A program made the position numbers and the translations under genes. DNA of 64,000 nucleotides from Flavobacterium rivuli WB 3.3-2 = DSM 21788 (lineage in GTDB: Bacteria > Bacteroidota > Bacteroidia > Flavobacteriales > Flavobacteriaceae). The DNA is taken from the NCBI RefSeq assembly GCF_000378485.1, contig NZ_KB899970.1, positions 124,001 through 188,000 of the forward strand. Reading direction: 5' to 3'. The notes beneath the pieces were generated by a model. That model had not been told where the DNA came from. It saw only the letters and a list, made by a program, of their open reading frames with translations, and did no database searches. This document shows, one piece after another, positions 17,270-27,029 of this stretch; position 1 is the stretch's first letter; each line of letters opens with the position of its first letter.

Positions 17270-18322
17270 ATGATCACAACAGATATACTTATAATAGGCG
17301 CAGGCCCTACAGGGCTTTTTGCCGTATTTGAAGCAGGACTGCTAAAACTTAAATGCCACATTATAGACGCGCTTCCGCAAATAGGGGGGCAGCTGTCTGA
17401 ACTTTATCCTAAGAAACCTATTTTTGATATTCCGGGGTACCCGTCTGTGTTGGCGGGAGATTTAGTGCATAACCTGATGGAACAGATAAAACAGTTTCAG
17501 CCTGGTTTTACACTTAATGAAAAAGCCGAGACTATAAAAAAACTGGAAGACGGTACTTTTATAGTTACTACAAATAAAGGTACAGAACACCATGCCAAAG
17601 CCGTGGCTATTGCCGGTGGTTTAGGTAGTTTCGAGCCCCGAAAACCTATTATAGAAAGCATAGAATTTTATGAAGATAAAGGTGTGGAGTACTTTGTAAA
17701 AGACCCTGAACTTTTTCGTGATAAAAAAATTGTTATTGCCGGTGGTGGCGACTCTGCACTTGACTGGAGTGTTTTCCTTGCCGATGTAGCATCTGAAGTA
17801 ACTTTAGTACACCGCAGGAACGAGTTTCGTGGCGCGTTAGATTCGGTTGAGAAAGTACAGGAACTTAAAAAACAGGGTAAAATTCGCCTTGTTACACCTG
17901 CCGAAGTTACGGGCATTCGTGGCGATGAGCACGTGGAAGAACTGGATATAGAAATTGATGGTGCACACAGCACCATTAAAACCGATTATTTTATTCCGCT
18001 TTTTGGACTTACACCTAAGCTTGGCGCTATTGCCCACTGGGGACTTGAAATAGAAAAGAATGCCATTAAAGTTAACAACGCCTTAGATTACCAGACTAAT
18101 ATAGAAGGTATTTATGCCATAGGCGATATTAATACTTATCCGGGTAAGCTAAAGCTGATACTTTGTGGTTTCCATGAGGCTACGTTAATGTGCCAGAGTG
18201 TGTTTAACAAACTTAACCCGGGAAAGAAATACGTGCTTAAATATACTACCGTGAGTGGAGTAGATGGTTTTGATGGTACCCGTAAGGAAGCTGAAAAACA
18301 GGTTGTAAAAGCAATAGATTAA
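17270..18322 (+). CDS. Ferredoxin/flavodoxin--NADP+ reductase, thioredoxin-reductase-like type
   Basis: Two-dinucleotide-binding flavoprotein: the FAD loop GAGPTG lies near residues 10-15, a second NAD(P)H loop VIAGGGDSALDW near 150-161, and the C-terminal FAD motif GIYAIGDINTYPG. The stretch PQIGGQLSELYP with a following IPGYP is typical of bacterial TrxR-like ferredoxin reductases. The redox-active CxxC of true thioredoxin reductase is absent. The ATG at 17270 is chosen because it gives the conserved N-terminus MITTDILIIG. A [2Fe-2S] ferredoxin gene follows 95 nt downstream and is its likely redox partner. Confidence 0.9.
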   Translation: MITTDILIIGAGPTGLFAVFEAGLLKLKCHIIDALPQIGGQLSELYPKKPIFDIPGYPSVLAGDLVHNLMEQIKQFQPGFTLNEKAETIKKLEDGTFIVTTNKGTEHHAKAVAIAGGLGSFEPRKPIIESIEFYEDKGVEYFVKDPELFRDKKIVIAGGGDSALDWSVFLADVASEVTLVHRRNEFRGALDSVEKVQELKKQGKIRLVTPAEVTGIRGDEHVEELDIEIDGAHSTIKTDYFIPLFGLTPKLGAIAHWGLEIEKNAIKVNNALDYQTNIEGIYAIGDINTYPGKLKLILCGFHEATLMCQSVFNKLNPGKKYVLKYTTVSGVDGFDGTRKEAEKQVVKAID

Positions 18323-18417
18323 TTTGTTTAGAGTTTAATGCATAAAGTTTCCTGACAGTTCGTTTAGGATTGAGTGGGTAACTTTAAACCTGAAACTTTA
18401 AATGTTAAACAAAGTTT

Positions 18418-18744
18418 ATGAGCGACGTAACAATAACAATTACCGATAGGGAAGGAGTAGTACACGAAGTGCAGGCACCAACAGATATGGCCATGAACAT
18501 TATGGAGCTGTGCCGTGCTTACGAGCTTGCACCAGATGGTACTATAGGTGTGTGTGGCGGCATGGCCATGTGCGCCTCCTGCCAGTGCTATATACTTAAC
18601 GATGTAGAGATACCCGAAATGGGCCCCGATGAAGATGCTATGCTGAGTGAAGCTTTTAACGTGAAGCCTAATAGCCGCTTGGGATGCCAGATACCCATTA
18701 CACCCGAACTTGAAGGGCTTGCTTTAGAGCTTGCCCCCGAATAA
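18418..18744 (+). CDS. [2Fe-2S] ferredoxin, adrenodoxin type
   Basis: The 108-residue protein has the cluster ligands Cys46, Cys52, Cys55 and Cys90 in the pattern CX5CX2CX34C, typical of vertebrate-type ferredoxins that serve Fe-S biogenesis or monooxygenases. An additional Cys57 is not a ligand in this pattern. It is preceded by a ferredoxin reductase and, further upstream, by Fe-S assembly genes, so electron supply to Fe-S synthesis or an oxygenase is likely. A strong terminator closes the unit. Confidence 0.92.
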   Translation: MSDVTITITDREGVVHEVQAPTDMAMNIMELCRAYELAPDGTIGVCGGMAMCASCQCYILNDVEIPEMGPDEDAMLSEAFNVKPNSRLGCQIPITPELEGLALELAPE

Positions 18745-18745
18745 C

Positions 18746-18772
18746 AAAAAATCCCGCACTGCGGGATTTTTT
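18746..18772 (+). terminator. Terminator of the ferredoxin gene
   Basis: A 12-bp perfect stem (AAAAAATCCCGC / GCGGGATTTTTT) with a 3-nt loop. It is A/T symmetric and could act in both directions. Confidence 0.95.
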
Positions 18773-18914
18773 GTGTCTATTAATTAGTGGTTTTGCAAAT
18801 TATGCTACAGTCGCTGTGGTACTCAAGTATATCCATTCGCGCCTCTGTATCTTAGCGCCTTTGCGTGACATTTTTAAGCACATTGTACTGTAGTATTCTA
18901 TAAATAATGGTGTG

Positions 18915-21104
18915 CTAAGATTTAGGTTCTGCGAAATACATCTTTATAAGACCTTTCCCTTTAGCATCTAATTCACCACGATACTCTGTATCGTAGTGGT
19001 CTCTAACTAAGTTATAAGTGCTCTCACTTATGTTTACCTTACCGGGTTGGCCGTTAGTTTCCATACGCGAGGCAATATTTACAGCATCACCCCAAATGTC
19101 GTAAGCAAACTTTTTAATGCCCACAATACCGGCAACCACCTCACCGGAGTTAATGCCTATGCGCATTTCAAAAAATACTTTTCCCTGCAGCTCACGTTGT
19201 TTTTTGTAATCGATGATAAAATCCCTTATCTCTAAAGCCGCTTTTACAGCGTTAACAGCATGGTTTGGGGATGCAGTGGGCAAACCGCTTACAGCCATGT
19301 AGGAATCGCCTATAGTCTTGATTTTTTCGATGTTATACTTAGTTGTAATCTGGTCAAAAGCTTTGAAACAATAATTAAGTTCGGCTATTATTTCTGTAGG
19401 AGATAAATTTTCAGATAGTTTGGTAAATCCCACAAAATCTGTAAATAATATAGATACCTCTCCGTGTTGCTGGGCATGTGCCTCGCCATTAATTTTAAGC
19501 TCTTCGGCCACTTCTGCCGGAAGTATGTTTAGCAGCAGGTCGTCGCTGCGTTTCTTTTCATGGGCAATAATACGGTTATCTTTCCTCTTGCGCGTATAGG
19601 CCACACCGGCACCAATACTAATGAGTACAAAAATGCCAATACCGGCATAAGCATAATTGCGGTTTGTTTGTTCTTTATCAAGGGCTGCTTTTTGATTAGC
19701 TTTTAAAAGGATTTCTTTTTCATTATATGCAAAATCAGCCTGTCTGGCAATAAGCTTTTCCCTGTTTGCCCTGTTGTATACACTGTCTTTATAATTAATG
19801 TAAGCCTTATAATGGCTTAGGGCCCGCTTGTCGTTTCCTGCAGATTCATACCCCTGATGTAAATAGTCAGACACCATGGCAAGCATATCATAGTCAAGGG
19901 AGGTTTTATAAAATTTTACCGATTTTTCCAGTAAGGCAATACCTTCCCTAAGAAGGTTTTTATCTTTACTGCTTTTAGCTATAGTTATGCAGGTTGCGCC
20001 TACATTAGCTTCAGATTCTGCCAAAGGCTGTGCTACTTTACGCTCTTGTGCTATGCTTAAGGCCTGTCTATGATATTTAAGTGCCCTGGTATAATCTTGT
20101 AAAACAAAACATCGCTGTGCAATATTTGTAAGTATACTATTATTTTTTTCTTTAAGTGCTTTTTGTGCAATTTTATCATATTCTGCCACCGCACCCTTAT
20201 TATTTCCTTCATTTAGGTAATTAGTTGCATTATTTAAATAGATATTTTCTTTGCTTGAGGTTGCATCTTTACAATTTTTGTGCTTAGAGGCAAATTCATT
20301 AGCCTTTTTCAGGTTTTTTTTGTCTTTATAGACATTTGCCAAGTAAGCATATAAAATGCATTTATCAATGCCGGGAGCATTATTTTCCTCAGCTTTTTTA
20401 AGCAGGGTAAGGCATTGGGCTACTACTTTATCAGTACTGCCTAAAGTACTAAATATCTGTAATAAAAAGGCATTAGCCCGTCCAGAATGTGCTACAAGTT
20501 TATTTTTATCTGCAACACTGATTACTTTATTACATAAATCTACAGCTTTAATTAAGTCATTTCTTTGCTGGTACATATACGCCAACTCAAGGCCTACTTC
20601 ACAATATTCGTTATATTTTTTATGTTTTAAGTATGCATCGGCCGATTGCAGAAAATAACTCTCGGCAGTTTTAAAATCGGTTGTTTGATAATTTATACCT
20701 ATAAAGCGGCTTATAAATGCAACGCCTTTCCACCGGTTAGCCTGTTTGGCCTCCTGTAGTGCTAATAACAGGTAGTGGCGCTCTTTTTGCTCATCTTTAA
20801 ACCTTACTATTTCAGCAAGTACAAGATAGCTGCTCATTTTACCTGTGTAAAGATTAATTTGATTTGAGATGGCAAGCGCATCTTCGGCATAGCGTTTTGC
20901 ATCATCATCCTTAGCTAAAAAGCGGCTTAAGCGTGCCAGTTTGATATAGGCATCAACTTTTACAGAATCTATTTTTACCGCAGGAAGCGCACCCGATATA
21001 GAATCGAAAATTTTTTGATATGCCTGTTTGTTTTCCTGGCTATAACAGTCTAAACAAGAAAACAATACAATAAGAAGAAATAATAATTTTCTTAGCATCA
21101 GCAT
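18915..21104 (-). CDS. Class III adenylate cyclase with TPR sensor region
   Basis: I place the start at ATG 21104 (a second ATG at 21098), which opens a signal peptide (LMLRKLLFLLIVLFSC region). The longer frame would begin inside the infB terminator. About 400 residues of TPR-type helical repeats follow and should be periplasmic. One membrane helix (about 485-503) leads to a cytosolic class III cyclase domain (about 545-729). Metal-binding Asp556 (ILFTDFVGF) and Asp600, Lys596 (KTIGDSYM), Asp669 (YDIWGD), Asn676 and Arg680 are all present. The Lys/Asp pair indicates ATP rather than GTP as substrate. It is probably a receptor that converts an envelope signal to cAMP. No cAMP-binding regulator is in the window. 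Confidence 0.88.
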   Translation of the reverse strand: MLMLRKLLFLLIVLFSCLDCYSQENKQAYQKIFDSISGALPAVKIDSVKVDAYIKLARLSRFLAKDDDAKRYAEDALAISNQINLYTGKMSSYLVLAEIVRFKDEQKERHYLLLALQEAKQANRWKGVAFISRFIGINYQTTDFKTAESYFLQSADAYLKHKKYNEYCEVGLELAYMYQQRNDLIKAVDLCNKVISVADKNKLVAHSGRANAFLLQIFSTLGSTDKVVAQCLTLLKKAEENNAPGIDKCILYAYLANVYKDKKNLKKANEFASKHKNCKDATSSKENIYLNNATNYLNEGNNKGAVAEYDKIAQKALKEKNNSILTNIAQRCFVLQDYTRALKYHRQALSIAQERKVAQPLAESEANVGATCITIAKSSKDKNLLREGIALLEKSVKFYKTSLDYDMLAMVSDYLHQGYESAGNDKRALSHYKAYINYKDSVYNRANREKLIARQADFAYNEKEILLKANQKAALDKEQTNRNYAYAGIGIFVLISIGAGVAYTRKRKDNRIIAHEKKRSDDLLLNILPAEVAEELKINGEAHAQQHGEVSILFTDFVGFTKLSENLSPTEIIAELNYCFKAFDQITTKYNIEKIKTIGDSYMAVSGLPTASPNHAVNAVKAALEIRDFIIDYKKQRELQGKVFFEMRIGINSGEVVAGIVGIKKFAYDIWGDAVNIASRMETNGQPGKVNISESTYNLVRDHYDTEYRGELDAKGKGLIKMYFAEPKS

Positions 21105-21129
21105 TAAATTAACATAATGTGTAAACATA

Positions 21130-21159
21130 AAAAAATCCCGGAACATTCCGGGATTTTTT
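21130..21159 (-). terminator. Terminator of the rimP-nusA-infB operon
   Basis: A 14-bp perfect stem (AAAAAATCCCGGAA / TTCCGGGATTTTTT) with a 2-base centre; the pairing probably relaxes to a 4-nt loop. It lies 20 nt behind the infB stop codon. Confidence 0.95.
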
Positions 21160-21178
21160 GTTTATAATTTGCAACTGC

Positions 21179-24157
21179 TTATTTAAGCTTTTTCTTAACT
21201 TCTACTTCCTGGTAAGCTTCTATAGTGTCATACTCTTGTATGTCATTGTAGTTTTTAATTTGCATACCACAGTCATACCCTTTAGATACTTCCTTAACAT
21301 CATCTTTAAAGCGTTTAAGAGTGCTTAGTTCTCCGGTAAAGATAACTACGCCTTCACGTATAAGCCTTATTCTTGAGTTACGGAATATTTTACCATCTGT
21401 AACCATACATCCTGCAATAGAGCCCACTTTAGAGATTTTAAATACCTCACGAATCTCGGCAGTACCGGTAATCTCTTCCTTCATTTCCGGAGAAAGCATA
21501 CCTTCCATTGCATCCTTAAGGTCGTCTATAGCATCATAGATGATAGAGTAGTTACGGATATCTATTTCTTCTTTATCTGCAAGTTGTCTTGCACTCGCCG
21601 AAGGACGTACGTTAAAGCCTATAATGATCGCATCTGATGCCGAAGCAAGCAATACATCACTCTCTGTAATAGCACCTACACCCTTGTGTATAATGTTTAT
21701 TTGTATCTCTTCTGTAGATAGTTTAGAGAACGAGTCAGAAAGTGCTTCAACAGAACCATCCACGTCACCTTTAAGGATAATGTTAAGTTCTTTAAACTGC
21801 CCAAGAGCAATCCTCCTGCCTATCTCGGCAAGGGTAATATGCCTTTGTGTACGTACACTTTGCTCACGCATAAGTTGTGTACGTTTAGCAGCAATTTGTT
21901 TAGCCTCTTTTTCGTCTGCATATACGCTAAATTTATCACCGGCAGTAGGTGCGCCATCTAAACCTAATATAGATATAGGTGTACTTGGCCCTGCCTCTTT
22001 AATGTTGTGCCCGCGCTCATCGTGCATGGCCTTAATTTTACCGTGGTGTTTACCGGCAAGAACATAATCGCCAAGGCGAAGTGTACCGCCCTGTACAAGC
22101 ACTGTAGATATATAACCGCGGCCTTTATCAAGAAACGCCTCAACAACGGTACCTACGGCAGCTTTTTCCGGGTTAGCCTTAAGGTCTAACAACTCGGCTT
22201 CAAGCAACACTTTTTCAAGAAGTTCTTTTACGCCTGTACCTTTTTTAGCAGATATGTCGTGCGATTGTATTTTACCACCCCAGTCTTCAACAAGGAGGTT
22301 CATACCGGCAAGGCGTTCTTTAATTTTTTCAGGATTAGCATTTGGCTTATCCACTTTGTTTATAGCAAATATAATAGGTACACCTGCAGCTTGTGCGTGG
22401 TTAATAGCCTCTTTAGTTTGCGGCATTATATCATCATCTGCAGCAATTACAATAATGGCAATATCTGTAACCTGGGCACCACGTGCACGCATTGCGGTAA
22501 ACGCCTCGTGGCCCGGTGTATCAAGGAATGCAATTTTTTGGCCATTATCAAGTGTTACACCATAAGCACCAATGTGCTGTGTTATACCACCACTCTCGCC
22601 GGCAATTACATTTTCTTTACGGATATAATCCAGAAGCGATGTTTTACCGTGGTCTACGTGGCCCATTACGGTAACGATAGGTGCGCGGAATACAAGGTCT
22701 TCTTCTCTGTCTGCAACTACTTCTTTAGCTTCTTCAATATCAGTGGTTATAAATTTAATTTCATAACCAAATTCATCTGCTACAATGGTAAGTGTTTCGG
22801 CATCCAGCCTTTGGTTCATGGTAACCATGATACCAAGAGACATACATACAGATATTACTTTAGTAATAGGCACATCCATCATGGTAGCAACTTCACCTAC
22901 GGTTACAAACTCTGTAACCTCAATAGTTTTGCTTCCTTCGTCAAGGGCACGTTGCTCATCATCCGTTCTCTGGCGGTGAGAGTCACGTTTATCCCTTCTG
23001 TATTTAGCAGCTTTAGATTTACCACCTTTACCCTGAAGTTTTTCAAGCGTTTCACGAATCTGGTTTTTAACCTCTTCGTCTGTAGGCTCTACTTTGCTTA
23101 CAATAGCAGGACGCTTGTTAGGGCCAAATTTACCACCACCGGTAGTAGCCTGCCCGCCTGTGTTAGGCCTTATTAAGCCTGCACCACCTGGTGTACGTAT
23201 GTGTACGGCAGCACCCTGTTGTCCTTGTGGCGGCTTGTTAGGGCCGTTAGGGTTAGGGGTAATTCTTTTTCTCTTATTCTTGTCTGCAGCGCTCTGATTA
23301 TTTGTATTAGGGCGTATTGCAGGATCTTTTTTAGGCTCCTCTTTTTTCTTTTTAGGCTTGTTAAACTGCGATAAATCTATCGTTTGGCCTGTAAAGGTAG
23401 TACCCGAAAGTTTTTGGTACTGGGTAGTTATTTTTTCTTCCTCTGGTGCGCCTGCAGCATCTGTTGCCGGTGTAGCGGGTGCATCAGCCGGGGCTGTAGC
23501 CTGCGGTGCTGCCGGAGCAGTTTCTGCTGCCGGTATTACCGTAGCAACTGGTGCAGCCGGAGCCGGAGTTTCGGCCGGTTTTTGTTCCTGTTGTACAGGC
23601 TGTGCAGGTTTTTCTTCCTTAGCCTGTGGTTGTGCCTGTATTTTAGGCTGCTCAGGTTGCTTTTGCGCTACCGGTGCTGCTTCAGCGGGTTTAGGTGCTG
23701 CTGCGGGCTGCGGTTTTTCTGCCTGAGGTTCCTGTGTAACAGGGTTTTCTTGTTGTTTTGCAGGAGCTTTGTCTGAAGCAGGCTCAGCTTTTTTAGGGTT
23801 AAGGTCTATTTTGCCCACAGAAACCGGCCCGGATAGTGTAGCTCTCGCCCTTATAACTTCCTGCCTTTGTTTATCCTCATCCTGCTTTCTTTTTTCTTCC
23901 AGCTCTTTCTCTCTTTCTATACGCAGTGCCTCTTTTTCTTTCCTCTTTTCTTCGCTTACTTCAAGGGATGCGGCTTTGTTACCCTTGTCGGCAGAAAATT
24001 GGTTAAAAAGGGCATTATATTCCTGTCCGGATATCTTGGCATTGGGACTCGCCTCAATTATGTGGCCCTTATCTTTAAGGAACTCCACAGCCCTGTCCAG
24101 AGAAATATTTAATTCCCTTAAAACTTTGTTTATTCTTATTGCTCTTTCTTCAGACAT
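21179..24157 (-). CDS. infB: Translation initiation factor IF-2
   Basis: GTPase that places initiator tRNA on the 30S subunit and promotes subunit joining. The 992 residues comprise an IF2_N domain (about 5-60), a long low-complexity linker rich in Pro, Ala, Gln, Glu and Lys (about 65-400), a second IF2_N-like region, and the G domain. The G domain carries [17 protein letters not shown] and NKVDK. Domains II-IV follow to the end. The linker is longer than in many bacteria but usual for Bacteroidetes. It is the last gene of rimP-nusA-infB. Confidence 0.98.
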   Translation of the reverse strand: MSEERAIRINKVLRELNISLDRAVEFLKDKGHIIEASPNAKISGQEYNALFNQFSADKGNKAASLEVSEEKRKEKEALRIEREKELEEKRKQDEDKQRQEVIRARATLSGPVSVGKIDLNPKKAEPASDKAPAKQQENPVTQEPQAEKPQPAAAPKPAEAAPVAQKQPEQPKIQAQPQAKEEKPAQPVQQEQKPAETPAPAAPVATVIPAAETAPAAPQATAPADAPATPATDAAGAPEEEKITTQYQKLSGTTFTGQTIDLSQFNKPKKKKEEPKKDPAIRPNTNNQSAADKNKRKRITPNPNGPNKPPQGQQGAAVHIRTPGGAGLIRPNTGGQATTGGGKFGPNKRPAIVSKVEPTDEEVKNQIRETLEKLQGKGGKSKAAKYRRDKRDSHRQRTDDEQRALDEGSKTIEVTEFVTVGEVATMMDVPITKVISVCMSLGIMVTMNQRLDAETLTIVADEFGYEIKFITTDIEEAKEVVADREEDLVFRAPIVTVMGHVDHGKTSLLDYIRKENVIAGESGGITQHIGAYGVTLDNGQKIAFLDTPGHEAFTAMRARGAQVTDIAIIVIAADDDIMPQTKEAINHAQAAGVPIIFAINKVDKPNANPEKIKERLAGMNLLVEDWGGKIQSHDISAKKGTGVKELLEKVLLEAELLDLKANPEKAAVGTVVEAFLDKGRGYISTVLVQGGTLRLGDYVLAGKHHGKIKAMHDERGHNIKEAGPSTPISILGLDGAPTAGDKFSVYADEKEAKQIAAKRTQLMREQSVRTQRHITLAEIGRRIALGQFKELNIILKGDVDGSVEALSDSFSKLSTEEIQINIIHKGVGAITESDVLLASASDAIIIGFNVRPSASARQLADKEEIDIRNYSIIYDAIDDLKDAMEGMLSPEMKEEITGTAEIREVFKISKVGSIAGCMVTDGKIFRNSRIRLIREGVVIFTGELSTLKRFKDDVKEVSKGYDCGMQIKNYNDIQEYDTIEAYQEVEVKKKLK

Positions 24158-24212
24158 AAATTTTTATTACTATTATCTTCAATCGTTGTGTTGTGCGGAA
24201 TGTGATTACACG

Positions 24213-25457
24213 TTATGAATCCTCAAACTCATCTTTAAGTATCCTCATTACTTCAAGGATAGTTTCTTCTTCAAGATCAGTTCTCCTTACAAGATCGTTT
24301 ACATCCTGGTTTAGTACGCTCCTTGCCGTATCCAGGCCTATTTTTGCAAATTCTGCAATGATCCATTCATCAATCTCGTCAGAGAACTCTGTTAATTCAA
24401 CATCTTCATCTTCAGCAGGTGTGCCTTCGCGAATTACGTCGAGCTCATAACCTGTCAATAATCCTGCCAGTTTAATGTTATGCCCGCCGCGGCCTATTGC
24501 TTTAGATACTTCTTCCAGCTTAAGGAAAACATCTGCCCTGTGGGTTTCTTCATTAAGCTTAATAGAAGACACTTTGGCAGGGCTTAAAGCTCTCGAAATG
24601 TAAAGCTGCGTATTTGTCGTGTAATTAATAACGTCTATATTTTCGTTGCCCAGCTCACGTACAATACCGTGAATCCTGGAACCTTTCATACCCACACAAG
24701 CACCTACAGGGTCTATCCTGTCATCATAAGAGTCTACCGCTACTTTGGCTTTTTCGCCCGGTATCCTTACTACTTTTTTAACCGTGATCAGTCCGTCTGC
24801 AACTTCAGGAATTTCCTGTTCAAACAGTTTCTCAAGGAAAAGTTCAGAGGTACGCGACATAATAATTTGAGGTTTGTTGCCCTTAAGCTCCACATTCTCA
24901 ATAATGCCACGCACATTGTCACCTTTCCTAAAAAAGTCACTTGGTATTTGTTTTTCTTTAGGCAACACGATCTCATTACCTTCATCATCCACCAAAATTA
25001 CAGCTTTTGGCCTTACGTGGTGCACTTCGGCAGTATAAATATCACCAATAATGTCTTTAAATTGCTTGTAAAGGTTGGTGTTATCGTGTTCGTGTATTTT
25101 AGATATAAGATTTTGGCGTAAAGCAAGGATGGCCCTGCGGCCCAGCTGGATAAGTTTTACCTCTTCAGATACGTCTTCGCCCACCTCAAAATCCTTCTCT
25201 ATCCTGCGTGCCTCTGTTAATGAAATTTCCTGGTTAGGGTCTTCCACTTCGCCATCGGCAACAACCACACGGTTTCTCCATATTTCCATATCCCCTTTGT
25301 CAGGGTTTATAATGATATCAAAATTATCGTCCGATCCATATTTCTTCTTCAATGCATTCCTGAATACATCTTCCAGTATCGCCATTAGCGTAACGCGATC
25401 TATAAGCTTATCATCTTTAAACTCTGAAAACGAATCGATTAATGCGAGATTTTCCAT
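24213..25457 (-). CDS. nusA: Transcription termination/antitermination factor NusA
   Basis: Binds RNA polymerase and nascent RNA and modulates pausing, intrinsic termination and antitermination. The 414 residues include the N-terminal polymerase-binding domain (about 1-130), S1 domain (about 135-205), KH1 (GACVGMKGSRI) and KH2 (AIGRGGHNIKLA). An acidic tail of about 60 residues follows. The C-terminal AR repeats of the E. coli protein are missing, as in most bacteria outside the Proteobacteria. It lies between rimP (18 nt upstream) and infB. A terminator-like hairpin in the operon leader would be a natural target for NusA feedback (inference). Confidence 0.97.
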   Translation of the reverse strand: MENLALIDSFSEFKDDKLIDRVTLMAILEDVFRNALKKKYGSDDNFDIIINPDKGDMEIWRNRVVVADGEVEDPNQEISLTEARRIEKDFEVGEDVSEEVKLIQLGRRAILALRQNLISKIHEHDNTNLYKQFKDIIGDIYTAEVHHVRPKAVILVDDEGNEIVLPKEKQIPSDFFRKGDNVRGIIENVELKGNKPQIIMSRTSELFLEKLFEQEIPEVADGLITVKKVVRIPGEKAKVAVDSYDDRIDPVGACVGMKGSRIHGIVRELGNENIDVINYTTNTQLYISRALSPAKVSSIKLNEETHRADVFLKLEEVSKAIGRGGHNIKLAGLLTGYELDVIREGTPAEDEDVELTEFSDEIDEWIIAEFAKIGLDTARSVLNQDVNDLVRRTDLEEETILEVMRILKDEFEDS

Positions 25458-25475
25458 GCCAACTACTTTATTTTT

Positions 25476-25940
25476 TTAAAATTTTATTACAACAACAGCT
25501 TCCTTAATATCCGCATAGGCTATTTCTGCCTTTTTCTCTACGGTTTCTTTTCCTTTGCCTATTTGTTTAGGTTCGCGGGCAGTCCATTCAAGTACTATCC
25601 CGTTCTCATTAGCATCGGTAAGGTCTGCCTCTATTTCCTGCTCATTAGTTTTAACAAGCACTATTCTTCCTATATTTTTTTTAAACTGCCTTGGGTTGGT
25701 CATCGGGCTGGTTGCCCCGGCCGATGCTACCTCCAGCGAAAAATCTTCTTCTTCCCTGTCCAGGTTGTGCTCTATGGCACGGCTTATGTTTATGCAGTCC
25801 TGCAGGGTAACACCATTATCACCATCAAGGGTAACATTAATTTTATTGCCGCCGCCTATTGTAAGGTCTATTAAAAACAGGCTGGGGTGCTCTTCCAGGC
25901 CGGCATTAAGCAGACCCATAACTTTTTCCTTAAATGTCAT
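25476..25940 (-). CDS. rimP: Ribosome maturation factor RimP
   Basis: Needed for 30S subunit assembly. The preferred start is ATG 25940 ([11 protein letters not shown]), which matches the usual family N-terminus. An in-frame ATG at 25985 would add 15 residues encoded across the leader hairpin. The protein has the alpha/beta N-terminal domain with [20 protein letters not shown] and [14 protein letters not shown], the motif [15 protein letters not shown], and a C-terminal Sm-like domain. It is first in the operon with nusA and infB, a widely conserved order. Confidence 0.95.
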   Translation of the reverse strand: MTFKEKVMGLLNAGLEEHPSLFLIDLTIGGGNKINVTLDGDNGVTLQDCINISRAIEHNLDREEEDFSLEVASAGATSPMTNPRQFKKNIGRIVLVKTNEQEIEADLTDANENGIVLEWTAREPKQIGKGKETVEKKAEIAYADIKEAVVVIKF

Positions 25941-25948
25941 ATTTGTAT

Positions 25949-25973
25949 AAAAAGAGGGGACTTTTGTCCCCTC
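25949..25973 (-). promoter_or_regulatory. Terminator-like hairpin in the rimP-nusA-infB leader
   Basis: On the minus strand, an 8-bp perfect stem (GAGGGGAC / GTCCCCTC) with an AAAA loop is followed by TTTTTAT, just 9 nt before the rimP start. It has all features of an intrinsic terminator but sits at the 5' end of the operon, about 20 nt after the predicted transcription start. No minus-strand gene lies upstream that would need it. Confidence 0.65.
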
Positions 25974-26001
25974 ATTATTCAGCATTTATTAAATAACTGC
26001 G

Positions 26002-26009
26002 CAAATATA
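26002..26009 (-). promoter_or_regulatory. -7 box of the rimP-nusA-infB operon
   Basis: TATATTTG on the minus strand matches TAnnTTTG. It predicts transcription from about 25996 and a short leader that contains the hairpin at 25949-25973. Confidence 0.65.
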
Positions 26010-26065
26010 CAAATAATTTTTATATCTTGAAAATCATTGGGTAATGTAAAATTTATTCTTAACTT

Positions 26066-26073
26066 TATGTTTG
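26066..26073 (+). promoter_or_regulatory. -7 box of the universal stress protein gene
   Basis: TATGTTTG matches TAnnTTTG and lies 38 bp before the start codon. I see no TTG at the usual distance. Confidence 0.5.
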
Positions 26074-26110
26074 TTAAAATCCAGCCAATTATTGTTAATT
26101 ATTTACACCT

Positions 26111-26938
26111 ATGAAAAAAATATTAGTCCCAACAGACTTTTCTGACCATGCCGAATATGCCCTTAAAGTGGCTGCACAAATTGCCCGCGAAAATGATGGC
26201 GAAATTTATTTGCTGCACCTTTTAGAGCTTCCCGGTGAAGAAAGTGATGCTGTAACATCTGGCGCTGAAGCCCCCGAAATTATATTTTTCCTGAAAAAAG
26301 CCCATGAACGTTTTGACGAGGTTCGGTCGGCAGAATATCTTGAAGGGCTTACGGTTACAGAAAATGTAAAGTTTGATAAAGCTTTTGATGGTATACTTAA
26401 AATAAGCAAGGAGCACGATATAGACCTTATTGTTATGGGGTCGCACGGTGCCAGTGGTTTCCACGAAATGTTTATAGGTTCTAATACAGAGAAGGTGGTA
26501 AGGGTGTCTGAAGTTCCCGTTCTTGTTATTAAGAAGGAAGGAGCCGACTTTAACCCTGAAAAATTTGTGTTTGCCTCTAACTTTAGCAACGAGATTAAAA
26601 AGCCATTTGCCAGGGTAGTAAATTTTGCCAACAGCTTTAAGGCGAAACTGCACCTTGTGTACATAAACACGCCAAACGAATTTAAATCTACTCACGAAGC
26701 CGAAAAACTAATTCATGATTTTACATCGGGCTTTAGTATTGTTAATGGTTTTAGTACCCATATATACAGCGATGTGAATGTAGAAAAAGGCATACTGCAT
26801 TTTGCCAACAGCGTAAATGCCGACCTGATAGGTATGTGTACGCATGGTCGCCAGGGTATTGCCCACTTTTTTAACGGCAGTATTAGCGAAGACCTTGTTA
26901 ACCATGCGGTAAGGCCGGTGGTTACCTTTAAAATATAA
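26111..26938 (+). CDS. Tandem universal stress protein (UspA family)
   Basis: The 275 residues contain two Usp domains. The first (about 1-145) ends with the ATP-binding pattern G-2x-G-9x-G-[ST] (GSHGASGFHEMFIGSN). The second (about 150-275) has a similar end (THGRQGIAHFFNGS). Such proteins form dimers or dimer-like tandems and help survival under stress or starvation. It is monocistronic between its own promoter and terminator and divergent from the rimP operon. Confidence 0.93.
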   Translation: MKKILVPTDFSDHAEYALKVAAQIARENDGEIYLLHLLELPGEESDAVTSGAEAPEIIFFLKKAHERFDEVRSAEYLEGLTVTENVKFDKAFDGILKISKEHDIDLIVMGSHGASGFHEMFIGSNTEKVVRVSEVPVLVIKKEGADFNPEKFVFASNFSNEIKKPFARVVNFANSFKAKLHLVYINTPNEFKSTHEAEKLIHDFTSGFSIVNGFSTHIYSDVNVEKGILHFANSVNADLIGMCTHGRQGIAHFFNGSISEDLVNHAVRPVVTFKI

Positions 26939-26960
26939 TTTAGTGACTGTACTTTAATGG

Positions 26961-26988
26961 AAAACCATCCTGCGAGGGATGGTTTTTT
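26961..26988 (+). terminator. Terminator of the universal stress protein gene
   Basis: A 10-bp perfect stem (AAAACCATCC / GGATGGTTTT) with a 6-nt loop and a T-run. Confidence 0.93.
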
Positions 26989-27029
26989 TGGTTTACAAAG
27001 AAGATCTAACATTTATAATAATTATTGTT

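Noticed and set aside
18775..18914. Possible small RNA or tRNA between ferredoxin and cyclase genes
   Set aside because: No cloverleaf or promoter is seen; the text around 18838-18870 (GCGCC...TTTGCGTGAC) looks like another short intergenic repeat.
21105..21146. Upstream start codon for the adenylate cyclase
   Set aside because: It lies within the infB terminator hairpin, and the extra residues would spoil the signal peptide.
22259..23776. Long plus-strand open frames opposite infB (up to 305 codons)
   Set aside because: They are antisense shadows of the low-complexity and G-domain coding sequence of infB; their products are rich in Cys, Phe and Arg without motifs.
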